A DNA stretch of 38,122 nt, from the NCBI GenBank assembly GCA_965658375.1, contig CBFHSD010000022.1, forward strand, positions 1 to 38,122, read 5' to 3'. The notes under the pieces were generated by a model, which saw only the letters and a program-made list of their open reading frames with translations, was not told the origin of the DNA and ran no database searches. Source of the stretch: CBFHSD01 sp965658375. GTDB lineage: Bacteria > Bacteroidota > Bacteroidia > Flavobacteriales_G > Salibacteraceae. The translations under genes and the position numbers were made by a program. Positions 17,812 through 26,305 of this stretch are shown piece by piece. Position 1 is the stretch's first letter, and every line of letters begins with the position of its first letter.

Positions 17812-19053
17812 CTATTTCTCAATTTCTTTTCTCAAAAGATTGAGAGCCGTTAGAGCTGTCATTTTAATGTTTCTAAATCGGTGGTTCCCAAATTGGAATT
17901 TACGCGCAATCGCCCCATCAGGAGCAGCTACAGCAATCCAAACAGTGCCAACTGGTTTTTCTTCTGATCCTCCTGAAGGGCCTGCCACACCACTTGTAGC
18001 AATACCATAATCAGTCTTCATCTTGCCACGAACACCTTCTGCCATTTGAATCACCACTTCTTCACTCACTGCACCATGTTCTTCTATACTCTGTGCAGAA
18101 ACCTGCAGCTCAGCTATTTTTACCTCATTGCTATAACTAACAACGGTGCCTTCAAAGTAACTAGAACTACCAGCTATACTAGTAATAAGATGGGCTAGAT
18201 ATCCTCCAGTACAACTTTCTGCAGTAGAGAGTGTCTGTCCATTTTGCAGAAGTAAACGTCCTACTACTTCCTCTAACTTTTCAGTTTCCTCGCCATAAAC
18301 CAGATGACCCAGCAGTTCCTTTAACTCAGTAATTTTGCGCTCTACATTATCTACAACGTCATCCCTTTTGGCCCCTACAGCACTTAGCCTCAATTTAACC
18401 ACAGATGCACTTGGCAAGTATGCTAGCTTAATATTCAGCTCTTCCAAACTAAATTCCCACTTTTGAATAATTCCCATTAATGTGCTCTCGCCCATTCCTT
18501 GCGTTAAAACAGTTCTGTGGTAAACGAAAGGAAGCTCAAAAGTGGTTTTAACCTTTGGGATAACATGATCTTCCATTATAGACTTCATCTCATAGGGAAC
18601 ACCTGGTAAAGAGACTACTACTTTTCCATCCTTCTCGAACCACATTCCGGGTGCCGTACCATTCACATTTCTAAAAACAGTAGCTACTTCAGGAACCATG
18701 GCCTGGTACCTATTTACTTCCGGCATTGGCCTAGACCGTCTTTCAAAATGCCTTTGCACATCCTTCAAAACATCCTCATTCATCACTAACTGTGAATTGA
18801 AATAGTCTGTCAATGTAGCTTTTGTAATATCATCTCTTGTAGGCCCTAAACCCCCTGTTACGATTAACAAATCTACTCTAGCCAAGGCCTCGTCAACAGA
18901 ACTTACAATGTGATCTTTCTGATCTGAGATAGAAGAAATCTGACGAATACTCACCCCAATAGCACTCAGGTGCTTTCCAATCCAAGCCGAATTCGAATCA
19001 ATGGTTTGTCCGATAAGAATTTCATCTCCTATAGTTATTATTTCCGCTAACAT
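17812..19053 (-). CDS. cinA: CinA family nicotinamide-nucleotide amidohydrolase
   Basis: About 413 residues starting at MLAEIITIGDEILIG, the standard CinA N-terminus; the upstream extension in frame is short and unlike the family. The MoCF/COG1058 domain (about 1-170) has GGLGPTRDDITK and LPGVPYEM. The C-terminal PncC domain (about 255-410) has STAESCTGG and SGVAGPSGG, which deamidates NMN to nicotinate mononucleotide in pyridine-nucleotide salvage. It is a full-length two-domain form, divergent from the nucleoside phosphorylase gene with 50 bases between the two starts. Confidence 0.95.
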   Translation of the reverse strand: MLAEIITIGDEILIGQTIDSNSAWIGKHLSAIGVSIRQISSISDQKDHIVSSVDEALARVDLLIVTGGLGPTRDDITKATLTDYFNSQLVMNEDVLKDVQRHFERRSRPMPEVNRYQAMVPEVATVFRNVNGTAPGMWFEKDGKVVVSLPGVPYEMKSIMEDHVIPKVKTTFELPFVYHRTVLTQGMGESTLMGIIQKWEFSLEELNIKLAYLPSASVVKLRLSAVGAKRDDVVDNVERKITELKELLGHLVYGEETEKLEEVVGRLLLQNGQTLSTAESCTGGYLAHLITSIAGSSSYFEGTVVSYSNEVKIAELQVSAQSIEEHGAVSEEVVIQMAEGVRGKMKTDYGIATSGVAGPSGGSEEKPVGTVWIAVAAPDGAIARKFQFGNHRFRNIKMTALTALNLLRKEIEK

Positions 19054-19057
19054 GCCC

Positions 19058-19065
19058 CAAAAATA
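19058..19065 (-). promoter_or_regulatory. -7 box immediately before cinA
   Basis: The minus strand reads TATTTTTG, an exact TAnnTTTG match, ending only 4 bases before the cinA ATG. If used, transcription would start at or next to the start codon and give a leaderless mRNA. Confidence 0.45.
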
Positions 19066-19103
19066 CACCGTCTATGATTTAGTTTCGTCACAAATCTTAT
19101 TTG

Positions 19104-19967
19104 ATGCACCATATTGAATCTTCAGAGCTTGTTTTAAACACCAAAGGACACATTTACCACCTAGATTTATCTCCAGAAATGATCTCTAGAAAACTATTTG
19201 TAATGGGAGACCCTAATAGGGTTGGAGAGATGGGGCAACGCATGGATTCAATAGAATTCGACCAACAAAACAGAGAGTTTAGAACTATTACGGGGAGAAT
19301 TGGGAGCGAGAGAATTACGTTCCTCTCGCATGGAATTGGAACCGACAACATCGACATAGTACTAAATGAGCTTGATGCTCTAGTGAATATAAACTTGAAG
19401 ACCCGAATAATGAAAGAAGAAAAAACAAGTTTACAGATTGTTCGACTTGGCACAACAGGTGCACTTCAAAAAGACATTGAATTGGGCACTATTATTCGTT
19501 CAGATTTTGCGATTGGCTTAGACAACTTAATGTGGTTCTACCCTACGGAAACTTTAAACTTTGACCTACAAAACACATTTGAAACTGCTGCACATTGGTC
19601 TTCTGATTTACCAAGGCCTTATGCTGTGCAGGGCTCAAGTCTATTAAAAGAAGCCTACGCAGAGACGCCTTCAGGCATTACTTTAACATCACCTGGTTTT
19701 TATGGCCCACAAGGTCGAGAGCTTCGCATTTCAAGTAAGGTAAAATCTCATATCGATCTCGCTTTATTCATGGAATATAAGAGCTATCGTATTACCAATT
19801 TCGAGATGGAAACCTCTGGACTTTATGGATTATCGAACTTACTTGGCCACGAGAGCATTACCCTTTGCGCTGCAATTGCTAATAGGGCTAATGGCACTTT
19901 TTTAACTGACTATCAACCCGTTATAGATAAACTTCTGGATTACTCTATCGCTGGATTAACAAATTGA
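19104..19967 (+). CDS. Nucleoside phosphorylase (uridine/purine phosphorylase family)
   Basis: A 287-residue protein of the trimeric/hexameric NP-I family. GDPNRV near residue 36 binds phosphate, HGIGTDNI near 76-83 and RLGTTGAL near 112 are core motifs, and NFEMETSGLYGLSN near 236 carries the ribose-binding Glu-Met-Glu. It cleaves a nucleoside with phosphate to base plus (deoxy)ribose-1-phosphate. It resembles the uridine phosphorylase branch, but the substrate cannot be settled by eye. The ATG at 19104 is preferred over the TTG directly before it. It is a single gene, divergent from cinA; a TAGTTTCG near-match to a -7 box lies at 19080-19087. Confidence 0.9.
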   Translation: MHHIESSELVLNTKGHIYHLDLSPEMISRKLFVMGDPNRVGEMGQRMDSIEFDQQNREFRTITGRIGSERITFLSHGIGTDNIDIVLNELDALVNINLKTRIMKEEKTSLQIVRLGTTGALQKDIELGTIIRSDFAIGLDNLMWFYPTETLNFDLQNTFETAAHWSSDLPRPYAVQGSSLLKEAYAETPSGITLTSPGFYGPQGRELRISSKVKSHIDLALFMEYKSYRITNFEMETSGLYGLSNLLGHESITLCAAIANRANGTFLTDYQPVIDKLLDYSIAGLTN

Positions 19968-20014
19968 TGCTCATAACCTTTCATTTTTAAGCAATCGCTC
20001 GATTCTTGTTCGGC

Positions 20015-20022
20015 TACATTTG
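20015..20022 (+). promoter_or_regulatory. -7 box for the SirB1-like gene
   Basis: TACATTTG matches TAnnTTTG exactly and lies 19 bases before the ATG at 20042, giving a leader of about 13 nt. No clear -33 TTTG was found. Confidence 0.45.
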
Positions 20023-20041
20023 TTCTTGTTACAACATTTAT

Positions 20042-20914
20042 ATGCAAACAGCGCCAAACATTCATGCTTTAGTTCAGTTACTTGATGATCCAGATGAGCT
20101 CATCTTTCATCAAATCAAAGCTGAAATATTGAATTTAGGTAGTGCAGCACTTCCCACCTTAGCTCAGTTGGGAGATGAAGACAATCACGGATTGTTGTTT
20201 CATGAGCGGGTTGAATTGATCATGAGAACCATTCAAAATCATTCCCTCTCAGATGAACTTGTTTCTTGGAAAAATGAAAATCGCGGAGAAATCTTAGAGG
20301 CCTTGCTTATTCTTTCAAGATTTAAGTACCCAGATTTAGATGAAACTCTCGTTCGTGCTGATATCAAGAAGTTAAAGCAAGATGTTTGGCTTGAAATAAA
20401 TGATGACCTCACGGCTTTTGAAAAAGTGAAGATTCTCAATCATTTTTTCTTTGAAGAATTCGGGTTTACCGGTGACAATTCAACATATCACTCGCCTCAA
20501 AATTCTTTTATTGTAGATGTTCTAAAGAATAGACAGGGGAATCCTATTTCTCTATCCCTTATTTACATGATTATCGCGAAAGGACTGAAGTTACCAGTTT
20601 ACGGAGTGAATTTACCAAGACATTTTATTCTAGCATTGGCCAATAACCATTTCACACAAAGGGAACCGCAAGAACTTGGAGAAATTCTTTGTTACATTAA
20701 CCCGTTCAACAATGGAACCTTGTTTATGGAAGGCGAGATCGATCAGTTCTTGGAACAATTGAACCTCCCGAAGAAGCCCAATTATTACTTGCCTTGCGAT
20801 AACGTTTCCATAATCAATAGAATTTTGAATAATTTAATTTTCTCCTATACAAAAGAGAAAAATGCGCTAAAGGCAAACCAACTGCGCGAGATTCAAGATA
20901 AAATCAACGAATAA
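20042..20914 (+). CDS. SirB1/YchA-type transglutaminase-like protein
   Basis: About 290 residues from MQTAPNIHALVQLLDD; the ATG is chosen over an upstream TTG because it follows a -7 box at proper distance. The C-terminal half carries the Transglut_core2 pattern: FFEEFGFTGD, then SFIVDVLKNRQGNPISLSLI and LPVYGVNLPRHFIL, the histidine being the conserved one. The catalytic-type cysteine of true transglutaminases is not evident. Family members (SirB1, YchA) are often found near protein-release or LPS genes but have no firm biochemical role. The 3' end overlaps the convergent sugar-transferase gene by 11 bases. Confidence 0.85.
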   Translation: MQTAPNIHALVQLLDDPDELIFHQIKAEILNLGSAALPTLAQLGDEDNHGLLFHERVELIMRTIQNHSLSDELVSWKNENRGEILEALLILSRFKYPDLDETLVRADIKKLKQDVWLEINDDLTAFEKVKILNHFFFEEFGFTGDNSTYHSPQNSFIVDVLKNRQGNPISLSLIYMIIAKGLKLPVYGVNLPRHFILALANNHFTQREPQELGEILCYINPFNNGTLFMEGEIDQFLEQLNLPKKPNYYLPCDNVSIINRILNNLIFSYTKEKNALKANQLREIQDKINE

Positions 20915-21488
20915 TTTTTCGTAAAGTCGCAAAGATGATGCTCAAATCTGTGAGCATAGATTGTTCTTCGATGTATTTTAAGGCAAGCTTCGTTTTAATG
21001 GGAATCAGCTCTTCGATATACGTTTTCTCTGGATCTTTAGAAGCTCCTAACAATTCACTTTCATCTACAAACTCTAGCGATGCATAATCTGTTAAACCTG
21101 GTTTAACTTTCAGCACCTTTAGTTGCTCTGCTGTATATAAAGCTACGTATTTAGGAACTTCAGGTCTTGGGCCAACCACACTCATTTCACCTTTAAGGAT
21201 ATTGATCAACTGAGGAATTTCATCCAATTTATACTTTCTAAGGAAGTAACCGACACCTGTTACTCGCGGATCTTTGCTACCTATTGTAATTTGGACTTTA
21301 TCACTATTAGGTTTCATAGTTCTGAACTTAAAGAGCCAGAACAGATTCTTATCCTTTCCTACACGTTGTTGCTTGTAAAATATTCCCCCTTTGCTCCCAA
21401 GAACAATCAATAGAGAAATACATAAACCGAAAGGAAGAAAAAAAAGCAAAACGAGAAAAGAACTGAATAGGTCAAAGAGCCTCTTCAT
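20904..21488 (-). CDS. Initiating sugar-1-phosphate transferase (PglC/WcaJ-C type)
   Basis: A 194-residue bacterial sugar transferase (PF02397), short monotopic form. It has the N-terminal re-entrant hydrophobic helix (about residues 9-32), FYKQQRVGKD, FKFRTMK, KLDEIPQLINILKGEMSVVG with the catalytic Asp-Glu pair, and PRPE. It moves a sugar-1-phosphate from a UDP-sugar to undecaprenyl phosphate to start repeat-unit assembly at the inner membrane. It follows the aminotransferase gene by 2 bases, which suggests that an amino-deoxy sugar is the first sugar, as in the PglC/PglE pair; that is an inference. It is the last gene of this minus-strand run. Confidence 0.93.
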   Translation of the reverse strand: MKRLFDLFSSFLVLLFFLPFGLCISLLIVLGSKGGIFYKQQRVGKDKNLFWLFKFRTMKPNSDKVQITIGSKDPRVTGVGYFLRKYKLDEIPQLINILKGEMSVVGPRPEVPKYVALYTAEQLKVLKVKPGLTDYASLEFVDESELLGASKDPEKTYIEELIPIKTKLALKYIEEQSMLTDLSIIFATLRKIIR

Positions 21489-21490
21489 CC

Positions 21491-22708
21491 TTATTCTGAC
21501 GCTAAGACTTTTTCCACAGCATACACAACAGCCGCCACCACCTGATCAACAATTTCATCAGTCATATCATACCAAATTGGCAAGCTAATTTCGTTGCTAT
21601 ACAATTCGTAAGACTTCGGAAACTCATCAATATTGTAGCCCTTGTACTTGAACAAAGAGAGCATAGGAAGTGGCTGATAATGGACATTAACTGCTACATC
21701 TTGTTCGTAGATCTCATAAATGATTAGATTCCTCTGATGCTCATTTACGTTATTGATACGAAGCATGTATAAGTGACAGTTAGAAACAGATTCTTCATTT
21801 TCGCATACAGGAAGATTTGCCCATGAATACTTAGCCAACTGCTCGTTATATCTATCAAAAATATGTCTCCTTTTAACAAGGGTATCGTCTTTATATCTCG
21901 CCAACTCTACCAACCCAATGGAGGCAGAAATATCTGTCATATTGTATTTGTACCCCGCTTCAACCACATCGTATCTCCAACCGCCTTTTTTCACTTTCGC
22001 AAAAGCATCTTTGGTTTGACCGTGCAACGATTTGATGTTCATTCTTTGATACATCTTTTGAGGTTCAAAGCGATCTGGAAGTGCTAAGGCAAGTGCACCA
22101 CCTTCTGCCGTAGTTAAATTCTTAACTGCGTGAAAAGAAAATGAGGTAGCATCAGCTAATTGACCACTTTGCTTTCCTTTGTATAACGAACCAATGCTAT
22201 GAGCGCCATCAGCCAAGATTAAGATTCTACCAAGTAGTTCTTGCTCTTCAGTACTTGGCTTAAAAATGGATTTCACATTTTTCTTTCTGACCAAGGCATT
22301 GATCTTGTCGTAATCGCATGGGAAACCAGCAATATCAACTGGAATAATAGCTTTAGTGCGCTTATTGATGAGTTTCTCAATTTGATTTTCATCAATGGTA
22401 AAGTCGTCTTTCACATCGCACATCACAGGTGTTGCGCCCTGATGAATAACTGCATTTGCCGTAGCCGTATAAGTGAAGGCTGGTATAATAACCTCATCTC
22501 CTGGACCTACGCCAAACCAGCTCAACATCAACTCCATACCAGCAGTACCGGAGTTTAAGCAAATTACGGTTTTGGCACCTGTATATGTAGCAATTTCTTT
22601 CTCGAAACGCTTTGTTTTAGGGCCAGTAGTGATCCATCCAGAACGAAGTGCATCTATCACTTCTTCTATTACATCATCATCAATTCTTGGAGGAGAAAAA
22701 GGAATCAT
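21491..22708 (-). CDS. DegT/DnrJ/EryC1/StrS family sugar aminotransferase
   Basis: A 405-residue PLP enzyme that aminates a nucleotide keto-sugar. The substrate side begins SGWITTGPKT; Asp167 in ADGAHS binds the PLP pyridine nitrogen, and Lys196 in SFHAVKNLTTAEGGA is the Schiff-base lysine. Conserved late segments are YKYNMTDISASIGL and HLYMLRI. It is closer in pattern to C4-aminotransferases of UDP-4-keto-6-deoxy sugars than to WbpE. No 4,6-dehydratase lies in the window, so the substrate is unknown. It has a -7 box upstream, and is followed 2 bases later by the sugar transferase. Confidence 0.93.
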   Translation of the reverse strand: MIPFSPPRIDDDVIEEVIDALRSGWITTGPKTKRFEKEIATYTGAKTVICLNSGTAGMELMLSWFGVGPGDEVIIPAFTYTATANAVIHQGATPVMCDVKDDFTIDENQIEKLINKRTKAIIPVDIAGFPCDYDKINALVRKKNVKSIFKPSTEEQELLGRILILADGAHSIGSLYKGKQSGQLADATSFSFHAVKNLTTAEGGALALALPDRFEPQKMYQRMNIKSLHGQTKDAFAKVKKGGWRYDVVEAGYKYNMTDISASIGLVELARYKDDTLVKRRHIFDRYNEQLAKYSWANLPVCENEESVSNCHLYMLRINNVNEHQRNLIIYEIYEQDVAVNVHYQPLPMLSLFKYKGYNIDEFPKSYELYSNEISLPIWYDMTDEIVDQVVAAVVYAVEKVLASE

Positions 22709-22728
22709 ATTGTTCTTTGAATAATTAT

Positions 22729-22736
22729 CAAAAATA
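22729..22736 (-). promoter_or_regulatory. -7 box for the aminotransferase gene
   Basis: The minus strand reads TATTTTTG, with TTTC 16 bases further upstream as a weak -33. The predicted leader is about 15 nt. It lies just downstream of the hairpin at 22746-22762, consistent with a new transcription unit. Confidence 0.45.
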
Positions 22737-22745
22737 AATGAATAT

Positions 22746-22762
22746 GATGAGTGAAACTCATC
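22746..22762 (-). terminator. Short hairpin after the O-antigen ligase-like gene (weak terminator or attenuator)
   Basis: GATGAGT and ACTCATC form a perfect 7-pair stem around a three-base loop. On the minus strand it is followed by a T-rich but interrupted stretch. The stem is AT-rich, so termination would be inefficient. Confidence 0.35.
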
Positions 22763-22773
22763 TCTGTAAAATA

Positions 22774-23973
22774 TTATTTCCGCTCTTTTATGATTGAAAT
22801 CATAAGGGTCCCGAATAGTGCAAAAAAGAGCACTCCACTTTGCTTCTCTAACATAGATTCTGTGAGAAAGTTGAAGCCTATGTTGAACACGTAGAGTGAT
22901 AAAATATAAATCCGATATTTCACTCCGTAAAAGAACATCACCAATAACGCAGCAAGAAGAGATAATAGGCCAAAAAAACCATTCGCCAAAAAGGTTTCAA
23001 TGTATTGATTGTGTGCATTGCTGTGCTTCTCAAAGGAGTGTTCAAGGTTATTCTCTTTATATTTTTTATCTAATGCTTCTTGAACATCTCCTGAACCCAC
23101 GCCAATTAGATAATCGTCTTGTAATATTAGTACTGCGCCCTTCCAAATATCTAACCTACTTGCAGTAGATGAAGTGGAACCAGCATTTCCTGCTGAACTC
23201 ATCTCCGAAAACCTTTGATATACGAAATTAGAACTAAGCATTATCAAAATAACAAGTACTACGGAGGTACTAAGCGCAATAAGGCTCTTTAACCATTTTA
23301 TTCTCGGTGCCAGCTCAAACAGAAAAGCAAATACACAAATAACCAAAAGCACAATCAACCCAGCCTTAGAAGCTGATTGATAAACACTCACCATTAAAAA
23401 AGTAAGTAACGCAAAGTGCCGAAACTTAATCTTATTCTCTTGATTGAAGATGAAAATCAAGAGAATTGAAATACCCATATTCAGATACATCGCGAAATAA
23501 CTGGGATGATGGAATAGCGAGTACTCAATGTAAAACATGTAAGAAACATCACCAGTGAAATAATATTTGTAGGCTCCATGAACCAAACAAATAATTGCAG
23601 AAATACTGACCCCAAACACATATGTTCTCAATAACTCACGAATTTGAGTATACTTTACAATCGTTGTTGTGAGTAGGATAATAGGTAATAATAGAATACT
23701 CAATTTAATCTCAAGCTTTTTCAAGCCAACATCCATAAGTTCTGTATTGAATAGACCAAATAGGGTGAATAGATAGGGAGCGACTAAAAGTAAGAGAATC
23801 CATTTCCTACGATCGAAGAGGTTTCTTCGTAAATCAAATTTATCGTTGAAGAAACTCGTGAGAAATAGAATAGAAATTAACAAAGGAGCCGACTTATTAA
23901 AAAGCGGCAACACAAACATTATGAGGTGCAAGAGGTAGTAATTGACTAGCCTTATGTTTTGCCCTCCTATCAA
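22774..23973 (-). CDS. O-antigen ligase/polymerase-like membrane protein (Wzy_C/WaaL family)
   Basis: About 399 residues with roughly ten membrane helices and a large loop around 255-330 holding GVGSGD and SNAHNQYIETFLANGFFGLL, the PF04932 signature. Such proteins either ligate polysaccharide to lipid A core or polymerise repeat units. A second, unlike polymerase candidate lies at 28180-29493, so this one may be the ligase. The start is uncertain: the frame opens with TTG at 23973, an AGGAGG stands a few codons in, and the first ATG is codon 19 (23919). It follows the WbpI-like gene by 44 bases. Confidence 0.85.
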   Translation of the reverse strand: MIGGQNIRLVNYYLLHLIMFVLPLFNKSAPLLISILFLTSFFNDKFDLRRNLFDRRKWILLLLVAPYLFTLFGLFNTELMDVGLKKLEIKLSILLLPIILLTTTIVKYTQIRELLRTYVFGVSISAIICLVHGAYKYYFTGDVSYMFYIEYSLFHHPSYFAMYLNMGISILLIFIFNQENKIKFRHFALLTFLMVSVYQSASKAGLIVLLVICVFAFLFELAPRIKWLKSLIALSTSVVLVILIMLSSNFVYQRFSEMSSAGNAGSTSSTASRLDIWKGAVLILQDDYLIGVGSGDVQEALDKKYKENNLEHSFEKHSNAHNQYIETFLANGFFGLLSLLAALLVMFFYGVKYRIYILSLYVFNIGFNFLTESMLEKQSGVLFFALFGTLMISIIKERK

Positions 23974-24017
23974 AATATGTGTTTGCTATAATTCATCTTT
24001 ACCCAACAATTAGTTGA

Positions 24018-25088
24018 TCAAATACTCGTCAATAAATCCTTTACGATACTCTCTGCGGCATGGCCTGTTCCGTATAAGTCTTGCTCAAATTGGTTGCTTT
24101 TTATGAGCATGGCATTCACTTTATTGAGAATATCTTCTGGGTTTTCTGCCTTTGCTAAGGTATTGAATCCATTCTCAACCAATTCTACCCATTCGGTTTG
24201 ATCTCTAAGGGTTACACAATTATTCTTAAAGAAAAATGCTTCTTTTTGAACCCCGCCACTATCTGTAACCACCAAAGAAGCACGATTGAGTAGTTGAATC
24301 ATGTCAAAGTAACCAATAGGTGCTATGGTATCAAAGGATAAAGTTAACTGATTCATTTCCAAGTACTTTTTTGTTCTGGGATGCAATGGCAACACCACCG
24401 GATTGGTCTCATTAATATGATTCAAGGCCTCTACAATGCCTTTTAACTTTTTCGGGTCGTCTGTATTTTCAGCTCTATGAATAGTGGCTAAAACAAAATC
24501 TTTCTCTGGAATTGAAACAGTGCTTTTCTCTGAAGCGATTTTGGCATAAAACAAGGCTGCATCATACATCACATCACCTGTTCTAACAACTCGATTGCTT
24601 AGCTTATCGAAGCCTTCCGTGTGTAAATTACTAACTGCCGTATCGGTTGGACAATAAAGGTTCGTGCTGATTCTATCGGTTAAAATTCTATTGACCTCTT
24701 CTGGCATTCTATCATTAAAACTGCGCAATCCAGCTTCTACATGAGCAACAGGAATATGAAGTTTTTTAGCAGCTAAAGCCCCTGCCAAAGTAGAATTGGT
24801 ATCACCATAAACGAGTACCACTTCAGGCCTTTGATCAATAAGTAATGTCTCTATTTTTTCCATCATGCGACCCGTCATCGCGCCATGTCCAACACTGTTC
24901 ACATCAAGTTGAAATGCTGGTTTGCTGATTTGCATTTCGTCAAAAAACACATCACTCATGTTTTGATCGAAATGCTGTCCTGTATGAACCAAGATTTCTT
25001 CAAGGCCCGCGGTTTCTTGCACTATTCTGCTAATTGTTGCAGCTTTAACAAATTGAGGGCGTGCCCCAACAATAGTCATCATTTTCAT
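24018..25088 (-). CDS. WbpI/WecB-type UDP-sugar 2-epimerase (non-hydrolysing)
   Basis: A 356-residue GT-B-fold epimerase. Key sites are Asp96 (VYGDTNST), Glu118 (AHVEAGLRSF), Glu131 (RMPEEVNR), HRAENTD near 207 and TDSGGVQKEAFFF near 270. The TIVGARPQFVKA start, TGRMMEKIE and SFNDRMPEEVNRILTD are those of WbpI, which epimerises UDP-2,3-diacetamido-glucuronic acid to the manno form, and less like WecB. The WbpD-like acetyltransferase at 36274-36858 supports this. It is an assignment by motif memory, not by search. The ATG overlaps the upstream glycosyltransferase stop in an ATGA. Confidence 0.88.
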   Translation of the reverse strand: MKMMTIVGARPQFVKAATISRIVQETAGLEEILVHTGQHFDQNMSDVFFDEMQISKPAFQLDVNSVGHGAMTGRMMEKIETLLIDQRPEVVLVYGDTNSTLAGALAAKKLHIPVAHVEAGLRSFNDRMPEEVNRILTDRISTNLYCPTDTAVSNLHTEGFDKLSNRVVRTGDVMYDAALFYAKIASEKSTVSIPEKDFVLATIHRAENTDDPKKLKGIVEALNHINETNPVVLPLHPRTKKYLEMNQLTLSFDTIAPIGYFDMIQLLNRASLVVTDSGGVQKEAFFFKNNCVTLRDQTEWVELVENGFNTLAKAENPEDILNKVNAMLIKSNQFEQDLYGTGHAAESIVKDLLTSI

Positions 25089-26305
25089 AGTTCTTCCAAA
25101 GCCTTTATGAAACCCCTTGCAATGTTATCTCTATTGAACTTTTCATTCACATAGACCCTTCCATTCGCTCCGAGGGTTTTTAAATCAATTTTACCTTCTG
25201 CAATACTACCTATAACTTGGGCCAATTGCTTGTCATCTTCTGGCTCAAAATGAATTCCTGATTTTCCATCATCGATAAACAAATGCTTGGCTTCTCCATT
25301 TACTCCAAGTATAATGGGCTTTTCTGTCGCCAAGTTCTCGAATATTTTACTCGGTATTGCCCCTTCAAAAAGCGGTAATTTCTTCAGAGGGACCAAAGCC
25401 GCATCTGCTGCAGAAACAATACGAGGCATTTCCGATTTTGGCACTAAACCATAGAAGTGTACTCTTTCAAGCTGCAATTTTTCTTTTAAATCTTCAAGAT
25501 CTGCTTTTTCAGGACCATCGCCTACAAACACGAAATGAACATTGTTGTATTGTTTGCACGCATTCGCAGCGTTTAAAATCACCTCTAAACCTTGGGCATG
25601 ACCATGAATTCCGGCATACAGGAAAATTAAGTCATCTGGTTGAAAGCCTTTTTCTACCCTCCATTGCTCTCCCCTAGTACCAGGTTTGAAAAAGGTTAAG
25701 TCTACTCCATTTGGCAACCAATAAACAGACTTGTTTGGGAAACGTGTTTGAATATCTTTTACTATGCCTTGGGTTTGACCCGTAATAAAATCGGCTTTGT
25801 GGTAGCACCATTCTTCGAGTCGCGTAGCAAGAGATAGAAAGAGTTTATTGGTCACAATGCCCAATTTTTCAGCACTTTCAGGCCAAAGATCTGAAACATT
25901 AAAAATGAAACGGGCGCCCAATTTTTTTGATAGAAAATAGGCTGAAATCCCTAAAAATAAGGGTGGAGATTCTACCATCAGAAAGTCAGTCTTTCCCAGT
26001 TTTTTTCTACCCACTTTCCAAGAAGAATAAACGAATGAAAAGTAGTTCATGAGTCTCTTGACCACCCCTTTTTCTTTTGTTACATAAATAGGAGCTCTGT
26101 GAACTGAGATATCGTCTATGAACTCGTGATGGTATTTTAAGCCGTGGTATTTCTCATGGATTATCATATCGGGGTAATTGGGCATTGCTGTCAACACTTC
26201 AATATCCCAACCTTCTTTTTTCAAGCGAATAGCCAACTCATGTAGTCGGTTTTGCGGAGCACCAACTTCAGGTGGGTAATACTGACTGAGTATGGTTAAT
26301 TTCAT
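25085..26305 (-). CDS. GT4 glycosyltransferase, WbuB/WcaI-like
   Basis: About 406 residues starting at MKLTILSQYYPPEVGAPQ; this ATG overlaps the stop of the upstream gene in an ATGA, and the motif is the family N-terminus, so the longer frame is not used. It is a GT-B retaining glycosyltransferase with the acceptor half (NVSDLWPES, YWLPNGVDLTFF) and donor half (FLYAGIHGHAQGLE, IPSKIFENLATEKPI with the catalytic Glu). WbuB-type enzymes add N-acetyl-fucosamine-like sugars, but donor and linkage are not readable here. It acts on the cytoplasmic face during repeat-unit assembly. Confidence 0.92.
   Translation of the reverse strand: MKLTILSQYYPPEVGAPQNRLHELAIRLKKEGWDIEVLTAMPNYPDMIIHEKYHGLKYHHEFIDDISVHRAPIYVTKEKGVVKRLMNYFSFVYSSWKVGRKKLGKTDFLMVESPPLFLGISAYFLSKKLGARFIFNVSDLWPESAEKLGIVTNKLFLSLATRLEEWCYHKADFITGQTQGIVKDIQTRFPNKSVYWLPNGVDLTFFKPGTRGEQWRVEKGFQPDDLIFLYAGIHGHAQGLEVILNAANACKQYNNVHFVFVGDGPEKADLEDLKEKLQLERVHFYGLVPKSEMPRIVSAADAALVPLKKLPLFEGAIPSKIFENLATEKPIILGVNGEAKHLFIDDGKSGIHFEPEDDKQLAQVIGSIAEGKIDLKTLGANGRVYVNEKFNRDNIARGFIKALEEL

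Noticed and set aside
21491..22708. WbpE-type 3-aminotransferase to complete the WbpD/WbpI pathway
   Set aside because: The N-terminal pattern (SGWITTGPKT, IIPAFTYTATANAV) and the long insert before ADGAHS are unlike WbpE as I recall it; it remains open without an alignment.
24018..26305. WbpI-like plus WbuB-like pair as an N-acetyl-L-fucosamine (FnlC-WbuB) pathway
   Set aside because: No FnlA/FnlB genes are present, and the epimerase start (TIVGARPQFVKA) and SFNDRMPEE motif fit WbpI rather than FnlC.
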